A DNA stretch of 64,000 bases from Poecilobothrus nobilitatus. Its lineage: Eukaryota > Arthropoda > Insecta > Diptera > Dolichopodidae. Both the position numbers and the translations under genes were made by a program. The stretch covers positions 109,933,950 to 109,997,949 of the forward strand of contig OX352773.1 of the NCBI GenBank assembly GCA_947095535.1. The letters are read 5' to 3'. Shown one piece after another: positions 20,969 through 30,062 of the stretch; position 1 is the first letter of the stretch; each line of letters begins with the position of its first letter. Under the pieces are notes generated by a model, which saw only the letters and a program-made list of their open reading frames with translations, was not told the origin of the DNA and made no database searches.

Positions 20969-20996
20969 CACGGCCAAGTGCCCCATATATTACTAC
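20969..20996. other. 28-bp spacer between two abutting Polinton ends
   Basis: CACGGCCAAGTGCCCC and surrounding bases separate the two arms. If the ends are defined by the 5'-AG...CT-3' rule known for Polintons, the termini would be 20955 and 21010 and the spacer 54 bp. I found no obvious 6-bp duplication. Confidence 0.6.
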
Positions 20997-21894
20997 GGAA
21001 TTTTGTGCTAGAAAGAGATAGCAATAGTTTATGCAAATGAGTTCACAACACAGGTGTTTGAAATTTAAAGGAATGTTGTTTGTAGAAATATTTAAGCAAA
21101 TTAGATGTCGTGATTGGCACTTGAATAATGAGTTTCCGGAAAAGTTTTTATAAATGGTATAGAAGGTTAACTAGATAATGTATAACAAGTAAGTGCAATG
21201 ATCTAAAAACAGGTGTTGTACTATAATAACATAGACTATGTAAATAATATGCAAGAATTTATTTTGTTTTTTAATAACGTGATTGGCGCTTGCATAATGA
21301 GTTTCCGGAAAAGTTTTTGTAAATGGTATAGAACGTTAACTAGATAATGTATAACAGGTAAGTGCTATGATCTAAAAACAGGTGTTGTACTATAATAACG
21401 TAGACTATGTAAATAAAACGCAAGAATTTATTTTTCTTCTTAACAAAAAAAGCTTTTACGGTGTTTTTGTAAATAATAAACAAGGTAAATAAGATATATG
21501 TAGAACAAGTAAGTGCAATGATCTTGTTGTGATAGTATAGTAACAAAGATTATTGTGAATAATAAGAATTTATTTTTTTTTTTTTTAATAAAAAGCTTTT
21601 TTTTTTTTTTACGGCCAACCAGACATTGTAATACAATGTAAAGGTAAAAATGCAATTGTTATATTATATGAGATAAATAAAATGCAGATATTGACTTTGT
21701 TATTGTATCTTAGTTTTAAATTAATTTAAAATAAAAATCGTGACGAAAAAAAGTCGAATTTAGTGATTAATCGTTATGTTTATTTGAAAAATAATTTGAA
21801 AAACATTTTTAATTAATAAAAGAAATAAAATAATATAAAATAAGTTTCATATAATATCGTTTTTATTTACCCAAGAATTGTGATCTTTATCAAA
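20997..21894. repeat. Polinton terminal inverted repeat, left arm of the right element
   Basis: Inverted copy of 20051-20968. It contains two consecutive units of about 160 bp (about 21108-21275 and 21280-21430), both with GTTTCCGGAAAAGTTTTT, GTATAGAA-GTTAACTAGATA and AAAACAGGTGTTGTACTATA, plus a shortened third. The left arm lacks this exact duplication, so the arms have diverged in repeat number. The right end overlaps the last 16 codons of the integrase. Confidence 0.85.
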
Positions 21895-22719
21895 ACCTAA
21901 CCATTTAACAAAAACCTGATTTCCTTTTCTTTTCAATATTTTTTCAACAAGAAAAGTATCAGGATTTTTGGCTCGAGTAAGTTCAGGCTCGTAAAAAGAA
22001 CCTGAAATCGGTGTTTTTGTATAATCAAGTAAATTGTATTTAATTGGATCTGTGCGTTTTACTTCTTTAATTGTGAATATTTCTGTTGACCAGTTAGGTT
22101 GATAACCTTTTCAAAAGTTTTCTTTGTATTTACTTATGCGTACATGATCTCCAACTTTATATTTTGCTTTCTGATAAAACTTTGGTTGCATGTAAATGTT
22201 TTTCAAAATACATTTCTCGTTTGCTTTTGTAACTTTTTTTGACTGAAGTTTTATTGTACGGTGATATGTTGATTTGTATTTCTCAATAAGTGAGGGTAAA
22301 ATAGATATCCAATTATAATTACCCTGAAAACTGAACTGTTTCCACATTGAATTTTTTAAAGTACGGTTAAAACGTTCTACTATGGATGCTTAAATTTCAG
22401 AATATGTATGATAATGATTAATTTGTTTTCTTTCCATAAGTTTTCTAAATTCCATATTTAAAAATTCTTTCTCTTGATCGGAATGAATATTTTTTGGGTG
22501 TGTTCCAGCACGTTTGAAAATGTTTTGCATGCTAAGTAAAACGTTATTAGCATTTTTAGATTTAATTGGTTCAGCATAAGCATATTTTGAAAAGATATCA
22601 ATTACACTTAATAAATATTTATTTCCTTTGTTATACTTTGCATATGGAATCATTTCTACTAAATATGTAGAAATGATTCCATATGATTTATAAAACTCTT
22701 CCACTTCTTTCACTTCCAT
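21847..22719 (-). pseudogene. INT: Polinton retroviral-type integrase with chromodomain (N-terminal part missing)
   Basis: Read from 22719: AKYNKGNKYLLSVIDIFSKY (first catalytic Asp in SVIDIF), NIHSDQEKEFLN (second Asp), HTYSEI-stop-ASIVERFN (Glu, roughly 33 residues on), KYKSTYHRTIKL, YKVGDHVRISKY. After a frameshift at about 22110 come YQPNWSTEIFTI, FYEPELTRAKNPDTFLVEKI and KVFVKWLGF-type VFVKWLGFDKDHNSW, a chromodomain signature at the C-terminus. The rve core plus chromodomain is the standard Polinton integrase. The region before AKYNKG is replaced by a foldback (22641-22685). The zinc-binding N-terminus is absent. The gene points at the terminal repeat, and its stop (21847) lies inside it. 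Confidence 0.9.
22641..22685. repeat. Perfect 19-bp foldback inside the integrase gene
   Basis: CATATGGAATCATTTCTAC (22641-22659), loop TAAATAT, then its exact reverse complement (22667-22685). One arm is genuine integrase coding sequence (VEMIPYA on the minus strand), so the other arm is a new inverted copy. Confidence 0.9.
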
Positions 22720-22740
22720 CTTTTAAAATGAGTATAAATT

Positions 22741-22895
22741 ATACATGTTTATTGCTTATATATATATGTATATATTTCAAGACAAAACTATTTTACCTCT
22801 TAATCATTTTTAAAACACAAGCCTACAATGATATATTTTAATCATCCAGTTGCGATGATGGTGTTGATACCATGTATCAATTTTGAGATTGATAC
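22741..22895. other. Intergenic gap between divergent integrase and ATPase
   Basis: Short AT-rich stretch with a small palindrome TTGATACCATGTATCAA near 22863. Divergent transcription of INT (-) and ATPase (+) would start near here if the lost gene starts were present, so promoters may have been here. I see no specific element. Confidence 0.35.
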
Positions 22896-23435
22896 ATCCC
22901 AAAATTGAAAAAACCATTTTATAACCCGGAAATTTTTGCTGTTCCAAGAAATATATTTTTCCCTGATATAGATTTTTATACCGGCATTCCAGAACAGTTT
23001 AGTGAAAATGAAAATAAACCTACTCTAATTGTTTTAGACGATTTAATGTTAGATTCAGCAAACAAACAAGTATGTGAACTTTTTACAAACAAGTACAAAG
23101 GTTCGCACCATCGTAATTTGTCTATCATATTATTAACGCAAAACGTTTTTCATCAGGGGAAATTCTCACGAGATATATCATTAAATTGTAAATATTTGGT
23201 ACTTTTTAAAAACCCACGAGATAAATCGCAAATTTTTCCACTAGCCAGACAACTATATCCTGAAAATGTAAAAAGTTTCTTGAGAGTATATAATGAGTCA
23301 ACATCAAGGCCGCATGGTTATATTGTATTGGATTTAACACAAGACATTAACGAATTATTTCGAATTAGATATAATATTTTTTCAAAAGAATATTGTATTT
23401 GTTTTTGTGATACCGGTGATTTAAACAACTGTTAG
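22896..23435 (+). pseudogene. ATP: Polinton FtsK/HerA-type packaging ATPase, C-terminal part
   Basis: Frame open from 22896. Walker B block PTLIVLDDLM (about 23020), followed by LFTNKYKGSHHRNLSIILLTQN (sensor-type motif) and FSRDISLNCKYLVLFKNPRDKSQI. This is the second half of the A32/HerA-FtsK-like ATPase that packages DNA in Polintons. The Walker A loop is absent because the gene is cut at its 5' side. TAG 23433-23435 ends it, but the same frame continues with ETVEEKPTYVTRPRRR, so the native C-terminus may have been longer. The core-protein-like gene follows. Confidence 0.85.
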
Positions 23436-23482
23436 AAGTATGAAACGGTTGAAGAAAAACCAACATATGTTACACGTCCTAG

Positions 23483-23761
23483 AAGAAGAAATTTCGTGAA
23501 AATGTTCTTAAATATTGTGATGATGATATTATAAAGACCATTGCGGAAATTGCCATCAATGTATTAAATGGCAATAATAAGATAACACCAACGCAAAAAG
23601 CGAAATTAAAAAAACATAAAAAACAATTAAGATTTTTAGCCTGTACAAAGAAAAGTATAAAAGCCAAACGAAAAATATTAGTACAACATGGTGGGTTTTT
23701 ACCAACTTTAATCGGTACTATATTATCTGGTGTAATAGGAAAATTGCTTAGTAAGACATAA
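23483..23761 (+). pseudogene. Small basic core-protein-like gene (adenovirus pX/mu-like), start uncertain
   Basis: Frame beginning KKKFRENVLKYCDDD after a TAG at 23480-23482. It continues to IAEIAINVLNGN, KKHKKQLRFLA, SIKAKRKILVQHGGFLPTLI and GTILSGVIGKLL, stop TAA 23759-23761. About 92 codons. The basic middle, the GGFLP motif and the hydrophobic C-terminal segment (possible membrane-active helix) are the features of the small protein encoded after the ATPase in many Polintons and adintoviruses, likened to adenovirus core protein X. No ATG is present at the expected start, so that codon may have mutated. The stop overlaps the next ATG in TAATG, a tight gene junction. Confidence 0.65.
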
Positions 23762-23936
23762 TGCAGCGAATGATTGTTATGTCCCCAAAAATATTTTCAA
23801 AATTTAGTAAATTAATTCAAGATGATAAAAACTTGGACCTATTAGATCAAAAAATAAAAAAAATTTTGTATGATAAAAAATTAAAACCATTGGAAAAATG
23901 GTACTTGTATCGTCAAAATCTCATCAAATATGGAAT
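23761..23936 (+). pseudogene. Polinton minor capsid-like protein, N-terminal part (cut by LINE)
   Basis: ATG at 23761 overlaps the preceding stop. Reads MQRMIVMSPKIFSKF, NLDLLDQKIKKILYDKKLK and EKWYLYRQNLIKYG, after which retrotransposon sequence begins. The LD--m--IL-dk-l---EKw-lY-Q-L--Y pattern is what I associate with the minor capsid (penton-type) gene preceding the major capsid gene in Polintons. The continuation is proposed at 25478-25890. Confidence 0.6.
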
Positions 23937-25480
23937 TAACAATTTCCAAAATTTTTGAAATAATCATTAGAAATCGTTTAAACACTTTTATGACAGTTAA
24001 TTGTTTACTGAGTGTAAATCAGTTTGGTTTTGAAAGAAACTCGAATACAGCAGCAGAATGTCTTAACCTAACCGATTTTATTAGTAAAAATATTGATTCT
24101 AAGAAATATGTAGGTTGTATCTTTCTTGATTGAAAAAAAGCTTTCGACTGTGTTGACTATGAGATATTTCTTCACAAATTTTCTCAACTAGGTTTCGCTG
24201 CAGAATACATGAGCTTTTTTAAATCTTACTTGTTAAATCGATTAAATCGATTTATTCGATTAAATAATTGTTTTAGCAATCTAAAATCTGTAATTAAAGG
24301 AGTACCACAAGGTTCAATTTTAGGTCTCGACCTCTTTAACCTTTATATAAATGATATTTGTAAACTAAGTTTTATAGGATCTTTGCAATTGTATGCTGAT
24401 GACGCTGTATTAAAATATGGTTTAGGAAATGAAAATGAATTAAAACGAGCTATAGACTCTGACCTTCAAAAAATCAATATTTGACTGAATTTAATGAAAG
24501 CACAAACTTTCTTTAAATATAAGTAAAACTAAAATATTATTATTCATAACCAAAAGTTGCAAAGCACCAATTTCACATTTAGTAATTCGACAATCGAAGT
24601 TGTCAGTAAGTTTAACTATCTAGGTTTAATATTAGATAAAAGTCTAAAATGGGATGAGCATATTGACTGCATATCTAGAAAAATTTCAACTCACGTTTTT
24701 ATCTTAAAAAGGTTACGAAATTTTCTATTAGATAAAACTTTATTTGTCATATACTCTTCTTATATTTTATCTAATTTAACATATCTTAATCCAATTTGGA
24801 GTGCTTCTTCTCAATATCTTCTAAGGAAGTTAGATATTTTGAATAAGAAGGCTATCAAAACAATACACGGATTGCCAACAAGTTTTCCTTCAGCATCTCT
24901 TTACAATTGCAGATATCTAAGTTTTGCTAATATATGTAAAAGAGAATTGTTTCGCACAGCTTTTAAAATAATTAACAATAAAATAAAACACCACTTCATT
25001 CTTAACCGTATGATCGATATTCATAATCACAATATGAGAAATAAAACTAACTTCTATTTATCAATTTTTAAAACTGAACAACAAAAGAAAAATTGTCTTT
25101 ATAATTGTTTAAAAGCTTTCAATGAGTTGCCTTTAGCAATAAATTCTATCAGTGAAATTCAGTGAAGTTCTCATCTATTTTCAACTTTTGGAAAAATTAT
25201 TAATTGTAAATTATGTAAAGTAATGATAGTCAAAAGTTTTCTGATTATTAATTAATTAATCGAAATCAAGATATTGTAGAAATATGAAATGAAATTGTGA
25301 TATAAATTAGAAATAATGGCAAACAATATTTATAACTAAATAATAAGACCAGACAGCTTATACGCTACGGTCGTAAACCATTATACATTATTTATATACA
25401 AATTAAATATTTTGTTTTTTAAATTACTAACTTAGAATTAAAGTAAAACTAAAATTGTATATAAACTTTAAAATTGTTTA
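23937..25480 (+). mobile_element. 5'-truncated LINE (CR1/L2-like reverse transcriptase)
   Basis: Plus-strand RT: KIFEIIIRNRL and NQFGFERNSNT (palm entry), FLD-stop-KKAFDCVDYE (catalytic Asp region, TGA at 24131-24133), KGVPQGSILG, catalytic box YADDAVLKYG (24392), FNYLGLILDKSLKWDEHI and thumb region to about 25165. Frame is lost near 24484-24560. A 3' UTR of about 300 bp follows. No endonuclease domain is present, so the copy is 5'-truncated. It splits the minor capsid gene. Flanks AATATGGAATTA and AAATAGAATTA may be a decayed target-site duplication. Confidence 0.8.
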
Positions 25481-25892
25481 TTAAAATAGAATTAGTTACT
25501 GACGATGTCTTTGAATATGATCCCAAAAAAGAACATTCAGATATGGATATCGATTTAACACATTACGATTTGGATGATGAAAATTCATTTAAAAAATTAG
25601 CTCAAACTGAAATGTTAAAAGATGAAAAATTAGTAGAAAGACCATCTCTAAGCTCTGATTATCGAATGTTTGAAACACCAAGTGGTGATGTAATTACCGT
25701 TGCTGTACCATCTCCTAAAAAAAAGAAAACACTAAGATCGGCCGGCAGTTCACTTTCCACAGCTATACTTTCACAGTTTCCTGAAACAAAAAAACGAAAA
25801 CTAAAACCTTTACTAAGAAGTCCAAACTAAGAACTTCATCTACACCGGAATGGACAACATATAATTGGCATTGGAATTGGAAATCTCTAACC
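25478..25892 (+). pseudogene. Probable continuation of the minor capsid-like protein
   Basis: Open frame to 25830: acidic stretch DVFEYDPKKEHSDMDIDL, then RMFETPSGDVITVAVPSP, then basic SPKKKKTLRSA and ETKKRKLKPL, which look like nuclear localisation signals. After a frame change RTSSTPEWTTYNWHWNW follows. It lies directly behind the LINE in the position expected for the interrupted gene and ends where protease sequence begins (25893). The assignment rests on position and composition; I do not recognise a fold. Confidence 0.45.
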
Positions 25893-26160
25893 ATCGAAAT
25901 GTTTTGTTTTCAACAATAATCGTTTACAAAGTAATTTAACATCTGTTTGCGGACATTATTGTTGTGTATATCTATGGATGCGAAGTTCCCGTAAAAGCAT
26001 GAAATATTTTCTTAATTTATTCGATACACCATCCCCACTTAAAAACGATAAAAAAATACAAAGTTTATTTCGAAAAATTTTTTAAAAATGTGCAGAAAAA
26101 CTATAAATACAAAATAAGATTATATATATAATACAAAATACAATTTATCAGTTAAGACAG
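25893..26160 (+). pseudogene. PRO: Protease 3' remnant after deletion of the capsid gene
   Basis: CATCGAAATGTTTTGTTTTC and the next 260 bases match 11127-11395. Peptide: KCFVFNNNRLQSNLTSVCGHYCC, including the nucleophile with Gly intact. The upstream half of the protease, the exonuclease-like gene and the whole major capsid gene are missing between 25892 and 25893: a single internal deletion. An 11-bp loss after GTTGTGT changes the frame. Confidence 0.8.
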
Positions 26161-26169
26161 AAAAAAAAA

Positions 26170-28377
26170 CGAGGAAGAGTGCAGTAGAGTAGACTGTGTC
26201 AACTCTGGGATACCCGTATGAACGTAATATATCCTGTTTCTATAAAACTTGATCATCTTTTAAGAACATTCAGAGTTTTAGTACCGAACTACAGAGATAT
26301 ATTTATGTAAATTGTGCAGTTGTATGATAGCTACCCGAATCTATTGCGCCTAGCTTCATTAAGTTCCAAGAAATGCAAAAAGCCTGAACCGGCTGCTTTA
26401 GACCATTCAAATTTTACAAAAGTTTTTGGCATGCAACTCGACACTTTTTCACCAAATTTCAGATAGCTAGCTTCAATAGACACTGAGTTATTTTCATTTA
26501 AAAAGAGAAGTTGTATGGCAACTATCCGAACCTGTCATATCATCACAACAAAATTTTACAGAAGTTGTTGCCATAAAACTCGATCATCATTTGCAAAATT
26601 TCAGATACCTAGATTGAATAGACACTGGGTTATTTCCATTTAAAGAAAGAAGTTGTATGGCAGCTACTCGAACACGGCGGTCGAAAATGCTGGAGTTAAA
26701 TAGCAAAACTAACAATTTTGTAAAAGTGACGTAAAAAAAATTTCAGCCTCCTAACTCCTTTATTTTTTGAGTTATCGTGCGGACGGACACTGAGTTATTT
26801 TCATTTAAAAAGAGAAGTTGTATGGCAGCTACCCGAACCCGTCGCACCACCACAACCAAATTTTGCAGAAGTTGTTGCCATAAAACTTGATCATCATTCG
26901 CAAAATTGCAGATACCTAGATTGAACAGACACTGGGTTATTTCCATTTAAAGAAAGACGTTGTATGGCAGCTACTCGAACCCGGGGACAGAAAATGCTAA
27001 AGTTAAATAGCAAAACTAACAATTTTACAAAAGTGACGTAAAAAAATTTTCAGCCTCCTAGCTCCTCTATTTTTTGAGTTATAGTGCGGACGGACACTGA
27101 GTTCTTTCATTTAAAAAGAGATTTTGTATGGCAGCTACCCGAACCCGTCACACCACCAGAACCAAATTTTGCAGAAGTTGTTGCCATAAAACTTGATCAT
27201 CATTCGCAAAATTTCAGATACCTAGATTGAACAGACACTGGGTTATTTCTATTTAAAGAAAGACGTTGTATGGCAGCTACCCGAACCCGGGGACAGAAAA
27301 TGCTGGAGTTAAATAGCAAAACTAACAATTTTACAAAAGTGACGTAAAAAAATTTTCAGCCTCCTAGCTCCTCTATTTTTTGAGTTATCGTGCGGACAGA
27401 CACTGAGTTCTTTTCATTTAAAAAGAGATTTTGTATGGCAGCTACCCGAACCCGTCGCACCAGCACAACCAAATTTTGTAGAAGTTGTTGCCATAAAACT
27501 TGATCATCATTTGCAAGATTTCAGACGCCTAGCTTTATTAACTTCCAAGAGGTGCAAGAAGCCTGAACCGGCTGTTCTAGGCCAAACAAATTTTACAAAA
27601 GTTGTGGGCATATAACTCGACACTTCTTTACTAAATTTCAGATTCCTAGCTTCAATAAACACTGAGTTATTCTCATTTAACCGGATAAGTTGTATGGCAG
27701 CTACCCGAACCCGCCGCACCACCACAACCAAAATTTTACAAAAGTTGTTGCCATAAAACTTGATCATCATTTGCAAAACTTCAGACGCCTAGCTTCATTA
27801 GGTTCCAAGAGGTGCAAGAAGTCTGAACCGGCTACTCTAGACCAACCAAATTTTACAAAAGTTGTTGGCATGTAACTCGACACCTCTTTACTAAATTTCA
27901 GATTCCTAGCTTCAATAAACACTGAGTTATTCTCATTTAAACGGAGAAGTTGTATGGCAGCTACCCGAACCCGCTGCACCAGCACAACCAAATTTTACAG
28001 AAGCTGTTGCCATAAAACTTGATCATCATTTGCAAAATTTCAGAAACCTAGCTTGAATAGGTACTGAGTTATTTCTATATAAAGATAGAAGTTGTATGGC
28101 AGCTACTCGAACCCGCCGACCGAAAATGTTGGATTTAAATAGCAAAACTAACAATTTTGCAAAAGTGACGTAAAAAAAATTTCAGCCCCCTAGCTCCTTT
28201 ATTTTTTGAGTTATCGTGCGGACGGACGGACGGACGGACGTACATGGCTTAATCGACTCAGAATTCGATTCTGAGCCGATCCAAACATTTGACACTATAT
28301 CTAGCTCGACTCCTTTAAGGTGTCACAAACGTAATGGCAAATTTATTATACCCTTGAACATAGTTCATACGGGTATA
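26170..28377. mobile_element. Helentron/DINE-like non-autonomous element with internal tandem units (2.2 kb)
   Basis: Begins CGAGGAAGAGTGCAGTAGAG and ends CATACGGGTATA. Near the ends GGGATACCCGTATGAAC and GTTCATACGGGTATA form 14-bp subterminal inverted repeats, and TGAACATAGTTCA near the 3' end is a small palindrome. The interior has three or more units of about 308 bp (GTTGTATGGCAGCTACCCGA at 26818, 27126, 27433). Comparison with 11385-11405 shows a clean insertion between A-run and ACAATGG without target-site duplication. This architecture is that of Helentron-type elements; the assignment is inference. ORFs on its minus strand are accidental repeats. Confidence 0.65.
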
Positions 28378-28380
28378 ACA

Positions 28381-28938
28381 ATGGAGCAACCAACAAAATC
28401 AGAAGTGTTTGAAACACAAAAAGGCGAGCCATCGCAGAACCTTTTATTAAGCTATATTTATTTTTTGGATAAAAAACAAACCATAAAAATTCAAATTGGA
28501 TTTAATATTGAAAATTTTGCTGCATCAATAATTTTCCAACAACAAAACAAAGTCATAAGCGAAATGAATTATTTGGAGTGGTATACATTTTATCACGATT
28601 TTAAAAACAGTCAAGCAAAATTAAATTCAAAAGGATTTCCGCTAACATTTAATCATGCTGAGCGCCCTAAAAACCTTACATTGCAGCTAGATGAGTACAC
28701 CCGTTTTTGTCTTATGTTAGATTTTATACAAGCAGTGGTGTCACATAACAATGGAACTGAACTAAATATACGAGAATATGTATTCAAATATTTTAAGAGA
28801 TGTATTGAAAAGAATAAACTACGATTGGAACAACAAGATTTCTACATTCCAACGAATTTACACATAGCTCAGTGTAACTATTCTAGACTATTTTATGGAA
28901 TTCCTTTGTTTTTGTCAGAAAAAATATCTTGGCAATAA
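28381..28938 (+). CDS. Unnamed Polinton protein, intact ORF (copy 4)
   Basis: 185 codons from ATG 28381 (MEQPTKSEVFETQKGEP) to stop at 28936-28938. Contains FLDKKQTIKIQIGFNIENF, NYLEWYTFYHDF, NHAERPKNLTLQLDEY, YVFKYFKRCIEKNKL and NLHIAQCNYSRLF. Soluble, Lys/Asn/aromatic-rich, no signal peptide or membrane segment. No domain recognised. Four copies in the window keep the same position between protease and the convergent exonuclease-like gene, so it is a regular gene of these elements. The inserted Helentron-like repeat ends three bases before the ATG, and its last 165 bases happen to be open in the same frame from 28216, so a fusion is possible. I prefer 28381 because the other copies start there. 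Confidence 0.7.
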   Translation: MEQPTKSEVFETQKGEPSQNLLLSYIYFLDKKQTIKIQIGFNIENFAASIIFQQQNKVISEMNYLEWYTFYHDFKNSQAKLNSKGFPLTFNHAERPKNLTLQLDEYTRFCLMLDFIQAVVSHNNGTELNIREYVFKYFKRCIEKNKLRLEQQDFYIPTNLHIAQCNYSRLFYGIPLFLSEKISWQ

Positions 28939-28954
28939 ATAAAACAAATATTTT

Positions 28955-29449
28955 TTAAAACCAATTATTTTCTTTTATTAAATACATATATAAATTCATA
29001 CAATTTTTTACAGCACTTCTTTGTAAATTTCCCGTAATGTGTTGGTGAAGGCAAATGGTGGTGAAATTACTTAGTTTCTGAAGAGATGGAATGTCCTTAT
29101 CTAAATTGATAACTTCTACTGAACTCGAAACAAATTTATCTAAAAATTCCATTTTCTGGTACCCCTTTACGTAAACGACATCAAATGAATTTAAATGTTC
29201 CTTTAAGATATTTTTAAGTTCTAAATATTCTATAAATCCATCATCCCAGTCAAGACCATTTACTTGCGTTTTATTGAATTTACTTTGCTGTTTAACATTA
29301 CTATTTAACTCCTTGAAGGAATAAGATGGTTTAAACATAAACAGCATCGGTATCAGAGACCCATCAGCTATCAAAGAAAATTCTTTTAAGAAATATTGCT
29401 TATTATTTCCAACAATAAATTCTAAGTCTGCTACTGCCTTGCTGCTCAT
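28955..29449 (-). CDS. Exonuclease-like protein, intact ORF (copy 4)
   Basis: 164 codons from ATG 29449. Order: SSKAVADLEFIVGNNKQYFLKE (acidic D-E in a beta-strand-like context), FKPSYSFKELNS, GLDWDDGFIEYLELK, SFDVVYVKGYQKMEFLDKF, SVEVINLDKDIPSLQKL, TTICLHQHITGNL, SAVKNCMNLYMYL. In other copies the cluster reads CPHHHIT, so one Cys-His element is altered here (CLHQH). The family is common in Polinton-like elements. The D-E start and central D/E-rich block suggest an RNase H/DEDD-type nuclease, but this needs structure prediction. Convergent with the unnamed gene, 16 bp apart. Confidence 0.65.
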   Translation of the reverse strand: MSSKAVADLEFIVGNNKQYFLKEFSLIADGSLIPMLFMFKPSYSFKELNSNVKQQSKFNKTQVNGLDWDDGFIEYLELKNILKEHLNSFDVVYVKGYQKMEFLDKFVSSSVEVINLDKDIPSLQKLSNFTTICLHQHITGNLQRSAVKNCMNLYMYLIKENNWF

Positions 29450-29519
29450 TTTGTCTACTAAATTAAAATAACTTGAAAACCTCTAATTTATATACCTAAT
29501 ACGTTTTCAAAAAAAGGGG

Positions 29520-29700
29520 CCCTCTGGCCGCTTGGTCCCTTGTCCCTTGGCCCCTTGCCGCTTGCTACTCGCCCTTAGAGGAAAGGAGACCGATACCGGA
29601 TCCTCAAGGACCGATACCGGACCCTCAAGGACCGATACCGGACGCTCAAGGACCGATAACGGACCCGCAAGGACGGATGCCGGACCCTCAAGGAACGATG
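29520..29700. repeat. GC minisatellite with 21-bp units
   Basis: After a CCTTGGCCCCTTG-type block, at least five units of 21 bp, consensus ACCGATACCGGACCCTCAAGG, run from about 29590 to 29696 with a few substitutions. Same location as the arrays at 2140 and 12565, but here the unit is clear. Confidence 0.85.
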
Positions 29701-29812
29701 CAAAAATATAATTTGCATATTTTAGAAAGTTTTATGTATGATGCAAAATATTTGTATATTGCATAAAAAAAGTAGAAATTGATTTGAGTTTTTAAATTAA
29801 TTTTTAATTAAA

Positions 29813-30043
29813 ATGGAAGTACCGGAGCCATTCTAAGAAATAATTGGAAAATGCGATATTTTCCAATTAAAATGAAAAATAACATTCAATTATGAAATAA
29901 AATTGAAGGACCTTCCTAGAGGAGGGGCAGCTGAGAAATTGTTATGTGCAGAAAAGATGCCAAGTGAGCACGACTTGGATGTGCTAATCGGACTTGTTTG
30001 CAAGGAGAAGATGCTGGCAGAAACCCCCCTAAAATTAAAATAA
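29813..30043 (+). pseudogene. Conserved 76-codon Polinton ORF (copy 4, two stops)
   Basis: ATG 29813 begins MEVPEPF; TAA at codon 8 and TGA further on interrupt the frame. The rest is colinear with 12978-13208 (DLPRGGAAEKLLCAEKM, SEHDLDVLI, VCKEKMLAE). The ATG is present only in this copy. Differences between copies are substitutions only. Confidence 0.5.
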
Positions 30044-30062
30044 TAAAAAAGGTAACCTGAAA

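Noticed and set aside
20525..21655. Lys/Tyr/Phe-rich ORFs in the palindrome
   Set aside because: They fall in the terminal repeats, mirror each other and consist of poly-A/T codons.
26743..27991. Several minus-strand ORFs starting MVVLVQRVRVAAIQLL-like
   Set aside because: They are translations of the 308-bp tandem units of the Helentron-like repeat. They recur with the units and at 62444-62644 and have no domain.
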